Below are positions 46,391 to 56,700 of a DNA stretch of 64,000 bases, in pieces. The DNA comes from Druceiella hillmani. Lineage: Eukaryota; Arthropoda; Insecta; Lepidoptera; Hepialidae. The notes beneath the pieces are model-generated. The model saw only the letters and a program-made list of their open reading frames with translations. It was not told where the DNA came from and ran no database searches. The position numbers and the translations under genes were made by a program. Location: the NCBI GenBank assembly GCA_039881145.1, contig JAYKKI010000039.1, forward strand, positions 17,118,001-17,182,000, written 5' to 3'. Within the stretch, counting starts at the first letter, position 1. The number at the start of each line of letters is the position of its first letter.

Positions 46391-47211
46391 CCTATTATTT
46401 TCTTACTTTATTGTGGTTTTAATCAACAACAAAATTACGATCGACTTCGATGACATTTTATTATGAAACCCCATCCCGTTTTACTATTAACAACCAGTTT
46501 AACGAGTCCAATCATGGTCGTACCAATCTTTATGGTGATCTGCGTGAGGGATGTCCCTCCATAGCGATAACTGAGGATAACATCAATGATGTGCGGCTCA
46601 TGATAAAGACTGACTAGAGAGTAATCTACCAACGGATTGGAGCAAAATTAGGCATTGAAATGAGACAAATGAGTAATATTTATTGAACATTTAACCTCAG
46701 AAAGCTGTAAGCTATATTAAACACTTCAAGATTTAAACTATATTAAACACTTCAAAATTTAACCGTTTCATTTTTCTGCGTTTCGCTTTGTTTGGTGTCG
46801 CAAAATCGATGGAATTCACTCGAATACTATATTCGACATTGTCACGAGATACAAAAGCTGTATATACTGTTATGAACCTAAATTTCAGAAGTGATCTTAG
46901 AACTGACCATTTATAATAACAGTAATACTACAAAGTCGAAAAAAGGATGAATTGCTGGAAAAAAGATGATCATGTCGTTCTTTGGACGAACTATTGTGCA
47001 ATCAATGTTTTATTTTAGCATGTCCAGAGGTGGTATCCCATTAATTATTTGCCTATTGCTTTAGATAAAGTTTGAAAGCAACATCTTCGCAGTAGAATCC
47101 CCCTTCATCCCGACAACTCCTCTGCATACTCAGATCAGATTATGTCCCCAACGATCATTATGCAATATCCCCGACGATCATTCCCTCGCATCATGCAATT
47201 ATATTTATTAT
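46391..47211. other. Unassigned DNA
   Basis: Slightly GC-richer near 46,490-46,590, with short frames only. Nothing recognised. Confidence 0.45.
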
Positions 47212-47502
47212 AAAAACGAAGCTATAAAAAAATTTAAACCCGACTACGTCGGAAAAAGCTTGAAAATTGGAAAAACAAATTACGTAATCATAATTTCGTT
47301 GAAAAATAATCAGCACTGAATTGTAAAGCCGTAGGCGGCGTTCAGTTTTAAGATGTAAATATTTTTTCCAAAAGAACATGTGTCAAAACTTTACAATTCA
47401 GTGACGATTATATTTCAGTGAAATTATGATTACCTAACTTGTTTTCCTACTTTTCAATTTTCCTCGACGTAGTCGGATTTTAGTTTTTATAGCTTCGTTT
47501 TT
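47212..47502. mobile_element. MITE with about 115-bp terminal inverted repeats
   Basis: The element begins aaaaacgaagctataaaa and ends with the reverse complement. Pairing continues inward through cccgactacgtcgg / cgacgtagtcgg, ggtaatcataattt and agcactgaattgtaaag / ctttacaattcagt, leaving about 60 bases in the centre. TA lies at both outer edges (47,211-47,212 and 47,502-47,503), which fits the TA target duplication of Tc1/mariner-type elements. The cccgactacg end also occurs at 5,270 and 47,770, and I remember it from other Lepidoptera. There is no coding capacity. Confidence 0.85.
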
Positions 47503-47749
47503 ATTTCATACTTTTTATAGCTTGTTTTCATACACATAGTTCGAAACCGGATGCATATAGAACTTTGCATTTTTATTATTTATTACTAAACTTGGCTATT
47601 TTTTCATTTTTGTAAAAAATGGTTCAAGAAACCTCATAATTATTTTCGATAAGATACGCCAAAAATTGTTTCTTAATTCTGTTTTTTTATTGCGAGTCCA
47701 CCAAAATGTTTATGAAAAATAGTTTTTTTAAACCTTTTTTATTGCAAGT

Positions 47750-47820
47750 CCACCGAAATATTTATTTGTCTCTAAAAACCTAACCGTAGTCGGGTAAAAA
47801 GGTAAACTGCGAGAATTATG
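47750..47820. mobile_element. Fragment of the cccgactacg MITE family
   Basis: Contains aaccgtagtcgggtaaaa and then gaattatgattacc, both parts of the terminal repeat of the element at 47,212-47,502. Confidence 0.55.
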
Positions 47821-48185
47821 ATTACCGGATGCCGTAAAAACGGTGAGTGCCTTCAAAAAAACCTTGAAAAAGACGTCCAAAGGATTGAAGCTGACTGCTT
47901 TTCTCCACGATTACATAGAATGGAAACATGTAAGGAGTACGGCGGAGGTTATTTTGAAAAACAATAAATAAATTACAAACTTGCTAGTACTCTTTGTCAA
48001 ATATATTTTTTATTTTAGCATGTCCAGAGATCCAATATTTCAATTTGGTCATAAGAAATAGGTACAATTGCGAACCTGAAGTACGTTAGCGTATAGGAAT
48101 GACCAAAATGTGATTAGCCAACTGACTAGAATATGTAAAGATCGAAATAGAACAAAGTGAACTTGTCCGCACGCTGGTATATTTA
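47821..48185. other. Unassigned DNA
   Basis: The string atttattttagcatgtccagag occurs here (about 48,010) and at about 47,010, offset by about 1 kb, so another dispersed repeat is probably present. No coding signal. Confidence 0.4.
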
Positions 48186-48189
48186 CTTC

Positions 48190-48335
48190 TACATAATTTG
48201 GAGTGCTGGACCCTGAAAGCCACAAGGTCGAATACCTCAGCGATGGTCCGATCAGGTGTCAGAAAAGCTAGATATGCCTATGCGGGCGGACAAGCCGCCG
48301 ACCATAGCCATTGAAAACTGCTAGTCCTAATTTTC
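48190..48335 (+). mobile_element. LINE C-terminal fragment (PQRWSDQ box)
   Basis: One plus-strand frame from about 48,215 reads RIPQRWSDQVSEKLDMPMRA. This is the 'P.RWSDQ' block found near the C-terminus of many insect LINE polyproteins. The reading is open for about 30 codons only, with no other part of the element nearby. Confidence 0.55.
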
Positions 48336-48769
48336 AATGAGGAATCGTGGTCTTCGGGAATGTGGAAACAAATAAACATTTCTAAAAATCGGTTTGACTC
48401 GCGTTTCGAGCAAATCCGTACTTGGTTTGTAGTAAATTACATTATTTATCATAACTCATCATTAATATGTACTTTTTAACGCAATAAATATTTAATAATA
48501 TAATATAATAAAGAAGAATGTACATAATCGTGAATATATGACAAACAATGACATTTAGAATCATCGTAAAAATTTTCTACAATCTTTGCGTTAACTTGTA
48601 AAATCTTTGTTTTTTCGTAACATATTTCTGAAATAATTATAAGTAACCTTTTAAAATAATACCCCGCACTACATATAGAACTTTAAAAACTGATTTGCCT
48701 ACTTCTAAAATTTCCAGAATAAATATTTTTATATGTTTTAGCTATTGGGATATTTGGAAGTAAATATTA

Positions 48770-49110
48770 GAAATGGAGCGTATATAATGGAATACATATG
48801 AGTACGAAATATTTACGTGGAAAGGACATACTAACGTATGACATTCCGCAGATAACTGTTACAAAATACACAGCTTTCTTTCTCTGTTCCTAATGGCTCA
48901 ACTTCTATAAGAGCAAATGAAACAAAGCGATTACGGACACAATCAGGTTATCCCATTTATCGTATAAATCCCTCCTTAGGAAAGAATGAAACAAAAAGCG
49001 TTCCACGTAATAGGCTCAAATTCATAGTTCTTGGATAAGCTAGTATTCCATATATTCATACTTGGTGCTTGCTCCTTTCTAGGTATTCTCTAGTCGGTCT
49101 AAACATTGAC
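48770..49110. repeat. Composite dispersed repeat, copy A, module 1
   Basis: Matches 60,215-60,490 in the same orientation: aacgtatgacattccg, ctgttacaa, cagctttct, aagagcaaatgaaacaaagc, aacaaaaagcgttccac and taataggct, then ggtattctctagtcggtcta against gcattatctagtgtgtcta. Module 2 of the same copy lies at 50,035-50,275. Confidence 0.85.
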
Positions 49111-49122
49111 TAGAGAATACCT
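49081..49122. repeat. Perfect 15-bp snap-back hairpin
   Basis: aggtattctctagtc (49,081-49,095) and gactagagaatacct (49,108-49,122) are exact complements around 12 bases. The first arm belongs to the dispersed repeat; the second arm is absent from the sister copy at 60.49 kb, so it was created here. Confidence 0.9.
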
Positions 49123-49145
49123 AATATAGAGCAAAGTATAATTGA

Positions 49146-49190
49146 GTATCGACTTTTGACGCTCAATATATGAGCGTCAAAAGTCGATAC
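49146..49190. repeat. Perfect 20-bp snap-back hairpin
   Basis: gtatcgacttttgacgctca (49,146-49,165) is followed by atata and its exact reverse complement (49,171-49,190). It lies only 23 bases from the previous hairpin. Confidence 0.95.
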
Positions 49191-50034
49191 AGGTAGTAGC
49201 AGTAGCAGGTTGCCGATAAATATTTTTTTGCTAGTATTGTTTTATTCATTTTTTGCTAATCATCAGCTAGTGAAGTGATTTGATCTTTTTAATTATACAT
49301 AGGTACCTCGCCGTATCAAGTTATTCGTATAATTTTGGAGCCGAAACTGGGAAAAGGGAAAGGAAAATTTAATAAAAATAATCACAAAGTATTAATTAAA
49401 TACCAGGATTTAAGGACGTTTTCACCGCGTACCTAGAAGACGTCGTACCTAGAAGTAAAAATATAGTTGAGATTTGATATTTTTAACAATTTTTTTTGCA
49501 GATTTCTATATTGAGAAATAATACCTCACCAACGCGTATATACTTATTTATATTCCTTGAAGGCATTAACAAAAGGTTTTATAACAATAAAAGAGTAACC
49601 ACTAGATTTCATTTTTATGTCTTTTTAGTTTAATTTAACTTAAATAAGTGAAAGATCGAAATATTTGTAAATAGATATTAAGCGATTAAATAATGTTAAA
49701 ATTTATATATATATATGTGTGTGTGTGTGTGCGTGCGTGCGTGCGTACGTGCGTGCGTGCGTGCGTTCGTGCGTGCGTGCGTGCGTGCGTGAGTGCGTGC
49801 GTGCGTGCGTGTGTGTGTGTGTGTGTGTATAAACTGACTTATGATAAACTGTAAATATTAATTGAGTTTTGTATATATTGCAATTGTAAAATTTGAAACG
49901 CTCTAATCATATAAATGGTCTTATATACCACCAATGCATTACTTACTTGTATTTTTACCTCCATTTTAACTAACATATGACACAGTATTTTCTATAGTAG
50001 ACAGCCCTAAGCTTGTATAAAGTTTGAAGGAAAG
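49191..50034. other. Insert-like DNA absent from the sister repeat
   Basis: About 0.9 kb separates the two modules of copy A, whereas the modules of copy B (60.5 kb) are about 100 bases apart. It contains a compound microsatellite (49,703-49,829) and otherwise AT-rich DNA. Confidence 0.55.
49703..49829. repeat. Compound TA / TG / GCGT microsatellite
   Basis: A TA run passes into TG, then into about 20 copies of gcgt with rare variants (gcgtac, gagtgc), and back into TG. This alternating purine-pyrimidine DNA is the kind that can adopt the Z form. Confidence 0.95.
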
Positions 50035-50275
50035 TTTTCAATATCTTATGCAGCATAATTTTATATAGACAGACGTTGCCGGAAATTTCACTATGTAACA
50101 AGCAAAAAATATCGAATATTTTATGACGTTTTGAGTTTTTACATTGCGTATTCCGACAAGCAAGTATGTGTGCGTTGCCGCGTACGAATTAGTATTTTGT
50201 AACAGGTATACATACCTATTATTTTTATATACTCGTAACAGAATCACCTAGTACGAAAAAATACTGATATCGCAC
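50035..50275. repeat. Composite dispersed repeat, copy A, module 2
   Basis: Matches 60,590-60,800: ggaaatttcac.atgtaac, agcaaaaaatatcgaatatt, acattgcgt, caggtatacatacctatta, tatatactcgtaacag and aatactgatatcgcac. Confidence 0.85.
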
Positions 50276-50635
50276 GTCTCTAGTAATTATGCTTTATTAC
50301 TAAAACATAATTTCGATCGGCTAAAGCAATTAATAACTGTTGATGAGTTACATACGTTTACACATGCCATCGTCAGTGACTTGGTGCAGGACAAACTAGA
50401 CTCGCAGTATTTGGTAGATAATGCTTAGCTTCAGGTGGAATATCAAGGGCATTATTCAATGAGAGGGATCCACAGGGAATTATTTTGAATATAGGGATTT
50501 ACTGTCAGCAATCAAACAGACAACATAACGAACTAAGTAGTCAACAGGACCGTTTTTTTTTCTCGGTGATATCGCAAAATAAAGATACTTGTCAAAATAT
50601 CCAGCAGTTGGGTTGAGTTCTGCTTATAAATTCAT
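50276..50635. other. Unassigned DNA
   Basis: Nothing supported. Confidence 0.45.
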
Positions 50636-50639
50636 CTTA

Positions 50640-51372
50640 TTCATTCGTCATTGTGTATTCTGATTTAATTATAACTCTAAACAATCATTAACAAAATAAA
50701 AAAATTGATAGCATGGGGGACCCCCAAAAAGACCTTGTCAATTTTTTGTTATTTCGGATTCAGTCAGATTGTTAAGCTGAAGGTGTGTCACCACTACTTG
50801 ACGAATGATGTAGTTTAATTTCTTTGTGATATAAAATACTTTTTGGGAACAAATCGGGATTAAATACTTTTAACCAACTTAATATTGGAGATAATTCTTC
50901 GCAGTTCTATCTTATATTTTCAATATGATCTTCCAGTCTCAAGTGGCCACATATAATAAATATCACTCGTTATAAATAACATGGCTGCCAACTTGTGTAT
51001 TCTGATTATTATTTAATTAGTGCTCTAAATAATCATTAATAAAATAAAAAATTTTATACCATTGAAAGTCCCAAAAAGATCTTAGCAATTTTTGTTATTT
51101 CCCATCTAATCAAATTTTTACGCTGAATGTATGTTGCCACCACCCACCAGATGGTGAGAAATCATAGATGCCGATGACGAACGACTTTTTTAATTTCTTG
51201 GTGATATTTATTTTTAAAACACTTTTTTAGAAACACTCAATGTTGGAGATAATTATTCGCAGATGCATATGTTTGCATATCAGTTCCATCTTATATTCTC
51301 AATATTATCTTTCGGTTCCAAGTGCCCACATATAATAAATTTCACTCGTTATTAATTACATGGCTGCCAACA
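50640..51372. repeat. Two-copy tandem duplication of about 360 bp
   Basis: Both halves run from tgtgtattctgatt through aaaataaaaaattt, cccaaaaaga, ttggagataattcttcgcag, ccacatataataaat and cactcgtta to catggctgccaac (ending 50,993 and 51,371). Divergence is noticeable. Half two has an extra agatgcatatgtttgcatat. Confidence 0.85.
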
Positions 51373-51685
51373 GAAGTAACAACTCATTGTGATTTGAAAA
51401 GTTCATTGTCGATATTGACATTCTTCTGAACCAACTAGGTAAATTAATCTTATGATTTAGAGTTAAGTATTCACTAAATACTTTCGACTTCATAAGTAAT
51501 TTCTTTGTAAAGAACGTTGTGATCAATTTCTTGAATATCATCAATTTATCAGTCTTAAATCCCCAAGTACGCATCCAGTTATGCAGCTTTTCCACGTCGT
51601 GTTGGCTATAGTTCTTCATCTTGTTGTATTTTATTATTCAACTTATGACTTCAGCAATATACCACTATACATTTGATTACTTCTT
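51373..51685. other. AT-rich DNA, no recognisable feature
   Basis: Nothing supported. Confidence 0.45.
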
Positions 51686-51689
51686 CTTA

Positions 51690-52080
51690 TGGGGAGGCGG
51701 AATCCTCATAGGATCACTTATTGTCCGTCCGTCTGTTTACCTGTCAAAGCTCTTTATCTAAGAAAAAGCTTGAGATACCAATTTGATATATAATATACAC
51801 TAAAACTTCTAATTTTATATTGCTGCAGACATTTCAAATTGTTTCGTTCATAGGACAAACAGATATGGCCATTTAAACCATATTTTTTTGTTATTAAAAC
51901 CGTCATCAAAAGCTATAGAGTACTTCCGATCGACCTACAATCTTGAAAATCGCCATTACTGGAAGTCTTACAGCACAAGTAAAGGGAAAGATCCAGAATA
52001 TTTCTAATTCTACGTGGAACCACACATTTTTGGAGTATGCGCCTGTGAAAAATATGGTAGGCTATATGTTTACGTTCTAA
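51690..52080. mobile_element. Lepidopteran dispersed repeat, diverged
   Basis: The ordered strings aggatcacttattgtccgtc, cgtctgtttacctgtcaa, tagagtacttccgatcgacc, tacaatcttgaaa and ttacagcacaagtaaaggga follow the layout of a repeat I recall as very common in moths ('ggatcactttgttgtctgtc' then 'gtacttcccgttgacctaga', 'aatcatgaaatttgg', 'agcacaagtaaagg'). The parent class is unknown to me. It directly precedes the hammerhead foldback. Confidence 0.6.
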
Positions 52081-52149
52081 ACAATTAAATTTTGTAAACA
52101 AATGAAGCTACGTGATGTAGTATTATTTCTATTTTCTTTAAGTTATTTA

Positions 52150-52190
52150 CCACGACCTAGGTCTCGTTGTATTACAAAATGTTCAGGTGG
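52150..52190 (-). ncRNA. Mirror-image hammerhead, mutated
   Basis: The left arm encodes on the minus strand the same motif with the cleavage C complementary to 52,154. Stem I (ccac/gtgg) and stem III (acctaggt) remain, but the first core half reads CUGAACA (G8 changed to C; bases 52,186-52,180), the second reads GAGA for GAAA (52,165-52,162), and stem II has one mismatch. G8 is the general base in catalysis, so this copy should be inactive. Confidence 0.65.
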
Positions 52191-52218
52191 ACTATTAGGA
52201 GAGATCGTTACTAATAGC

Positions 52219-52259
52219 CCACCTGAAGATGTTGTAATACAACGAAACCTAGGTCGTGG
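52219..52259 (+). ncRNA. Hammerhead ribozyme, type I-like with minimal stem III
   Basis: All conserved parts are in place: stem I CCAC (52,219-52,222) with GUGG (52,256-52,259); core CUGAAGA (52,223-52,229, fits CUGANGA); stem II GUUGU with ACAAC (52,231-52,235 and 52,239-52,243) around AAU; core GAAA (52,244-52,247); stem III ACC with GGU around UA, or AC/GU around CUAG (52,247-52,254); and the cleavage nucleotide C at 52,255 in a GUC triplet. Stem III of two or three pairs is typical of hammerheads in Penelope-like elements and retrozymes. One deviation is an unpaired U at 52,230 between the core and stem II. Activity is not shown by sequence alone. Confidence 0.75.
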
Positions 52260-52345
52260 TAAGCAACTTAAAGAAAATAGAAATAATACTACATCATGCA
52301 GTTTCATTTAATTGTGAATAACGAATTTCTGCAAAATTAACGCCA

Positions 52346-52840
52346 AATATATTTAATATTTTGTAAATAGTTTAATAGAAATATTATGCACTATTAGATG
52401 TTTATAAATGCCTAAATGTGTACGAAACCCTCGTAGTGCGAGTTCCACTCGTGTTGGACAGGTTTTCTTTTGTTTAATAAATCCTTTCTACTTTTAATAA
52501 GGCCTTGATAAATTTACCTATTGACTTTACCACGTCCCCTATTTCTCCAAAGCTTTGACTTTACGACTATATTTTGAACAATTAATTCATGAGAACACGC
52601 GTTACAAAGTAGAAACCCGCTCACTCTGCGTTACCTATGGAGAATACAAAACATATAACCCACTGGTGACCTAAAGTATATGACCCATCGATAATTTTGC
52701 TTTTCAATACATTTGAAATCAAACAATAAAACAAGGTCGATATTTTACGTAGTCATCAATCCGACAAACAACAATTAATTAAAGGGTAAACTGTAGAAAA
52801 CTCTCCAGAATCTAAATTGGAAACACATCTCACCTATTGA
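52346..52840. other. AT-rich DNA with a lepidopteran repeat scrap
   Basis: At 52,420-52,475 tgtgtacgaaaccctcgtag, tgcgagttccactcgtg and ttggacaggttttc follow the common lepidopteran 'tacggaaccctcg ... gcgagtccgactcgcactt' repeat. The rest is unassigned. Confidence 0.5.
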
Positions 52841-53110
52841 CCTAGTATCCCCGCCCCAGCGGGGTCAGCCACCCGCCCATAAAAATGAACGTAAGGCGCC
52901 ATTGTCAGACGGAAAATGTCATAAACTGGCGCCAAGCTAGCGATGAAACGATTTCCGATGACTACGCCGTAAAACCGGAATTTATAGCGAACAATGGATT
53001 GTCGCATGCCACGCGTAACCCGTTCGTGAGTTGGGCTTTTCGATACCAGTTAGTGGATTATTTGGTGCGATATTATAAAGAATATCTTAGTAAAGGGAAA
53101 GCAATTTGAG
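52841..53110 (+). other. GC-rich patch with a 74-codon frame, candidate exon
   Basis: After tatccccgccccagcggggt (52,848) an ATG at 52,885 opens a frame to 53,109 starting MNVRRHCQTENVINWRQASD. Composition is unlike the flanks, and the region contains ggcgcc twice. I recognise no domain and see no splice evidence. It may be a host exon, a promoter-proximal region or chance. Confidence 0.25.
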
Positions 53111-54930
53111 TTTAAAATTTTTGGTGTTAGCATTAATTTATTTAAATACAGTTACACATAACAAACATACAACAATATTATTTAATAAAATGTTAAAAAA
53201 TCTCTAATAAAAATTACCAAATTAAAACAAAGCAATAGATAACATCGCAAAACTCCACGATCGTATTTCAGAGGATGGAAGTCGAGAAAATACAACGTTT
53301 AACCAAAAAAAAATTAAATGCAACATTGATGGATTATCGGTAAACTAATATAAATTGTTGGAATATCGATAAATGACGAGAACTTGTGAAAACTGTAATT
53401 CAACTGTTGTTTCAAAATGAAATTTCAACTGTTCTTTAAAACCTCAATTGAAATTTTTCTTTCGAAATAAAATTTCAACTCTTCTTTCAAAATGCAATTT
53501 CAAAAGTTTCAACGGTTCTTTGAAACTGAAATTTTAATATAAATTGTCTTCTAACATTTTTCGTTCTTAAATCTCCTTTGCGAGATTTCGAGTTTAAAAC
53601 TCGGGTGTAATTAGCCCTCGAGCCATTCAAACTTGTTAACAACTGATTTTAAAATCATAAGAAATTCCAGGCGTTAGGGTTTGATTAACACTTGCTATTA
53701 TTTCAATTAATTTGTATCAAAAATATCAAGATATATTGTCATCTACACAACCCTACTTTGCGTGTTTCCAAAACGCACTTGACAGTTTTATTTTACTATA
53801 ATTTTCGTAAGTAATTACATTTTTAACAGAACTTGTTATCAACATCGTACATAAGAGTACATCACAGAGTGTAAAACTATTTTTTGCGAATTATTTTGAA
53901 GTATTTTTAAGTAATCAATTTACTAGCATAATTTATTTATATATTTATGTATCACACATTATCGATATTATAATAATGTAACGATAAAAAAGTCAATTGA
54001 AATTAAACAAAAAAAACTTACCTCTTGCTAGTATTTTAATTTTTGCTATAAAGAGATGTTCTTCTAGTAACAGATCTACCATTTTCTAAACACAGATCCA
54101 CCATTATAAAGACAAATGAAAGTATAAATATAGATCGCATTTCTAAACGAAAACTGGCTGTCTTACAAAATCGTTTTTCAAATGTTGAAAGATTTTTACA
54201 GAAAAAAAATTGTTTTGTAATGTTACCACATTTGTATTAAATAAAGTAAATGTTTCAAAGTAAACTATTATACGTCACATTTTTGATACTCAGTCACGTA
54301 ATAAAGCGTTTATTACTAAACCACATGCGTATACTTTCATGAGTAAGATAATACAAAATCCAAATCATGGCCTAATAGGATGCTCCGATACGAAGTAGTT
54401 TGGGATGAAAGCACGACAAATAATTTATGATCGTAACTTCTCTTAGACCATACTTATCTAAATTAAAGAAAAACATCTAAAATAATGTGGAGCATGAAGT
54501 TATTTGCACGGCGAATTAAAATATGCTGTACATCTTCAAAAATCGAGGGGACGCATTTACCATACCAGGGATGAAAGAAGTAGGCAAAATAAAAGGCGTA
54601 ACAATATCTATTTCTACATAAAATCTAGAAAAAAATATATTTAAATTGTTACACCTAAGCATAACAAAACACTGAATATCTCAGGAACTCTGAGTAATAT
54701 AGACGATTGATTGAGTCGATCTGCTGATTCATCTATAGATTATAATTTCAATAAAATGTTTGATATTCTCGACAGCCATGGTGTTAGCGATCGATCGGTT
54801 TCGCCGCCGGTTGGACGCACTCGGCATTTGTTGTCTCAATCGTTACATAATTTAAAAATGTCGGTCTCTAAACAAGTTTCTCTTTGAAAAATGTAATCTA
54901 CCAACACCCAGAAAAGGTTTCATTGAGTTA
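53111..54930. other. AT-rich DNA, mostly unassigned
   Basis: Around 53,390-53,540 a loose repeat of tttcaact.ttctttcaaa recurs about four times at 30-40 base intervals. A GC-rich spot (gatcgatcggtttcgccgcc, 54,790) has no open frame. Nothing else is supported. Confidence 0.45.
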
Positions 54931-54934
54931 TACT

Positions 54935-55225
54935 AAACGGTCTATCAAGCGAGAGTCTGTCAAGTAGAGTCTATATACCAGTCTATTAAGTGAGAGTCTA
55001 TCAAGTAGAGTTTATATACCAGTCTATTAAGTGAGAGTATATCGAGTAGAGTCTATATACCAGTCTATTAAGTGAGAGTCTATCAAGTAAAGTATATATA
55101 CCAGTCTATTAAGTGAGAGTCTATTAAGTAGAGTCTATATACCAATCTATTAAGTGAGAGTCTATCAAGTAGAGTCTATATACCAGTCTATTAAGTGAGA
55201 GTATATCAAGTACAGTCTATAAAGT
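54935..55225. repeat. 41-bp tandem array, about seven copies
   Basis: The unit is ccagtctattaagtgagagt followed by ctatcaagtagagtctatata. The start cca lies at 54,978, 55,019, 55,060, 55,101, 55,142 and 55,183, exactly 41 apart. Confidence 0.95.
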
Positions 55226-55466
55226 GTTTCAAGTCAATACAAGAGTTTAAATCTCTTAATTAAAAATGGTAAGTATCTCCAAGATGTCTACTAATCCGAT
55301 AATTTTCTTCTAGTAAAAATTACTTCCGGAAGTAGACAATAATGCAACTTTTCAAATACGAAAATTCTGTACACACATATACGTTTAAGTGTAATAGTGT
55401 TTCTGTTAAACGATTTGCAAATATTAATGCTACTTTTCATTATGAAAACTTGTTGCTTAGTATGTC

Positions 55467-56146
55467 TTTCACAAGTGTAAAGATATTACGAATTTACAAC
55501 TTTCACAAGTGTAAAGATATTACGAATTTACAACTTTCACAAGTGTAAAGATATTACAAATTTACAACTTTCACAAGTGTAAAGATATTACGAATTTACA
55601 ACTTTCACAAGTGTAAAGATATTACGAATCTACAACTTTCACAAGTGTAAAGATATTACGAATTTACAACTTTCACAAGTGTAAAGATATTACGAATTTA
55701 CAACTTTCACAAGTGTAAAGATATTACGAATCTACAACTTTCACAAGTGTAAAGATATTACGAATTTACAACTTTCACAAGTGTAAAGATATTACGAATT
55801 TACAACTTTCACAAGTGTAAAGATATTACGAATCTACAACTTTCACAAGTGTAAAGATATTACGAATCTACAACTTTCACAAGTGTAAAGATATTACGAA
55901 TTTACAACTTTCACAAGTGTAAAGATATTACGAATTTACAACTTTCACAAGTGTAAAGATATTACGAGTCTACAACTTTCACAAGTGTAAAGATATTACG
56001 AATTTACAACTTTCACAAGTGTAAAGATATTACGAATTTACAACTTTCACAAGTGTAAAGATATTACGAATTTACAACTTTCACAAGTGTAAAGATATTA
56101 CGAATTGACAATTTTCACAAGTGTAAAGATATTACGATATTACGAA
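55467..56146. repeat. 34-bp tandem array, 20 copies
   Basis: The unit is tttcacaagtgtaaagatat then tacgaatttacaac. Starts at 55,467, 55,501 and 55,535 and a last one at 56,113 fit a constant 34-base step. Variation is almost confined to one position (aattta/aatcta). It is a plain tandem repeat, not repeat-spacer DNA. Confidence 0.97.
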
Positions 56147-56149
56147 TTC

Positions 56150-56700
56150 TCAAAAATATTTTGATTTTAGTAATAATTTAAAAAAACGTTCCAAACTAAC
56201 ACGTTATACAGTAAACTAATACGATGTGAGATGATAAAATCGCGTGCATTGTGTGCAGTTTTATAAAACGTATTATTAAGTAATTTGATGTATTATTAAA
56301 TAATACATCAAAAATATTTTGATTTTATTAATCATTTAAAAATACGTTCCAAACTAACACGTTATACAGTAAACTTATATGATGTGAGATGATTAAGTCG
56401 CGTGCATTGTGTGCAGTTTTATAAAACGTATTATTAAGTAATTTGATGTATTATTAAATAATACATCAAAAATATTTTGATTTTATTAATCATTTAAAAA
56501 TACGTTCCAAACTAACACGTTATACAGTAAACTTATATGATGTGAGATGATTAAGTCGCGTGCATTGTGTGCAGTTTTATAAAACGTATTATTAAATAAT
56601 TTGATGTATTATTAAATAATACATCAAAAATATTTTGATGTATTATTTAATTTAATAATTTGATTAAATAATTTGATGTATTATTAAATAATACATCAAA
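56150..56700. repeat. 158-bp tandem array, three copies, with palindromic ends
   Basis: The landmark acgttccaaactaacacg lies at 56,186, 56,344 and 56,502, a 158-base period. Each unit carries gcgtgcattgtgtgcag and ends in gatgtattattaaataatac followed by atc, an almost perfect palindrome that could fold. The array begins right at the end of the 34-bp array. Confidence 0.92.

Larger units (their letters stand above)
52100..52345. mobile_element. Hammerhead-family foldback element, most complete copy
   Basis: Arms at 52,100-52,198 and 52,211-52,309 are inverted copies of about 99 bases with scattered mismatches, separated by 12 bases (gagagatcgtta). Each arm contains, from the centre outward, a ribozyme-sized motif, then taa.caacttaaagaaaat, agaaataatactacatca and tttcattt. 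Outside the right arm a flank (gcaaaattaacgccaaatat) is shared with the 46.2-kb copy. Inverted pseudo-LTR units with a hammerhead are a known feature of Penelope-like retroelements, so a derivative of such an element is the best guess. No Penelope RT or GIY-YIG nuclease is seen in the window. Confidence 0.8.

Noticed and set aside
52102..52311. 69-codon frame across the hammerhead foldback
   Set aside because: It reads through two arms of an inverted repeat, so the apparent peptide is a by-product of the structure.
55467..56146. Regular 34-bp repeats that might suggest a CRISPR array
   Set aside because: The repeats are contiguous with no variable spacers, the host is a eukaryote and no cas genes are present. 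It is a tandem satellite.
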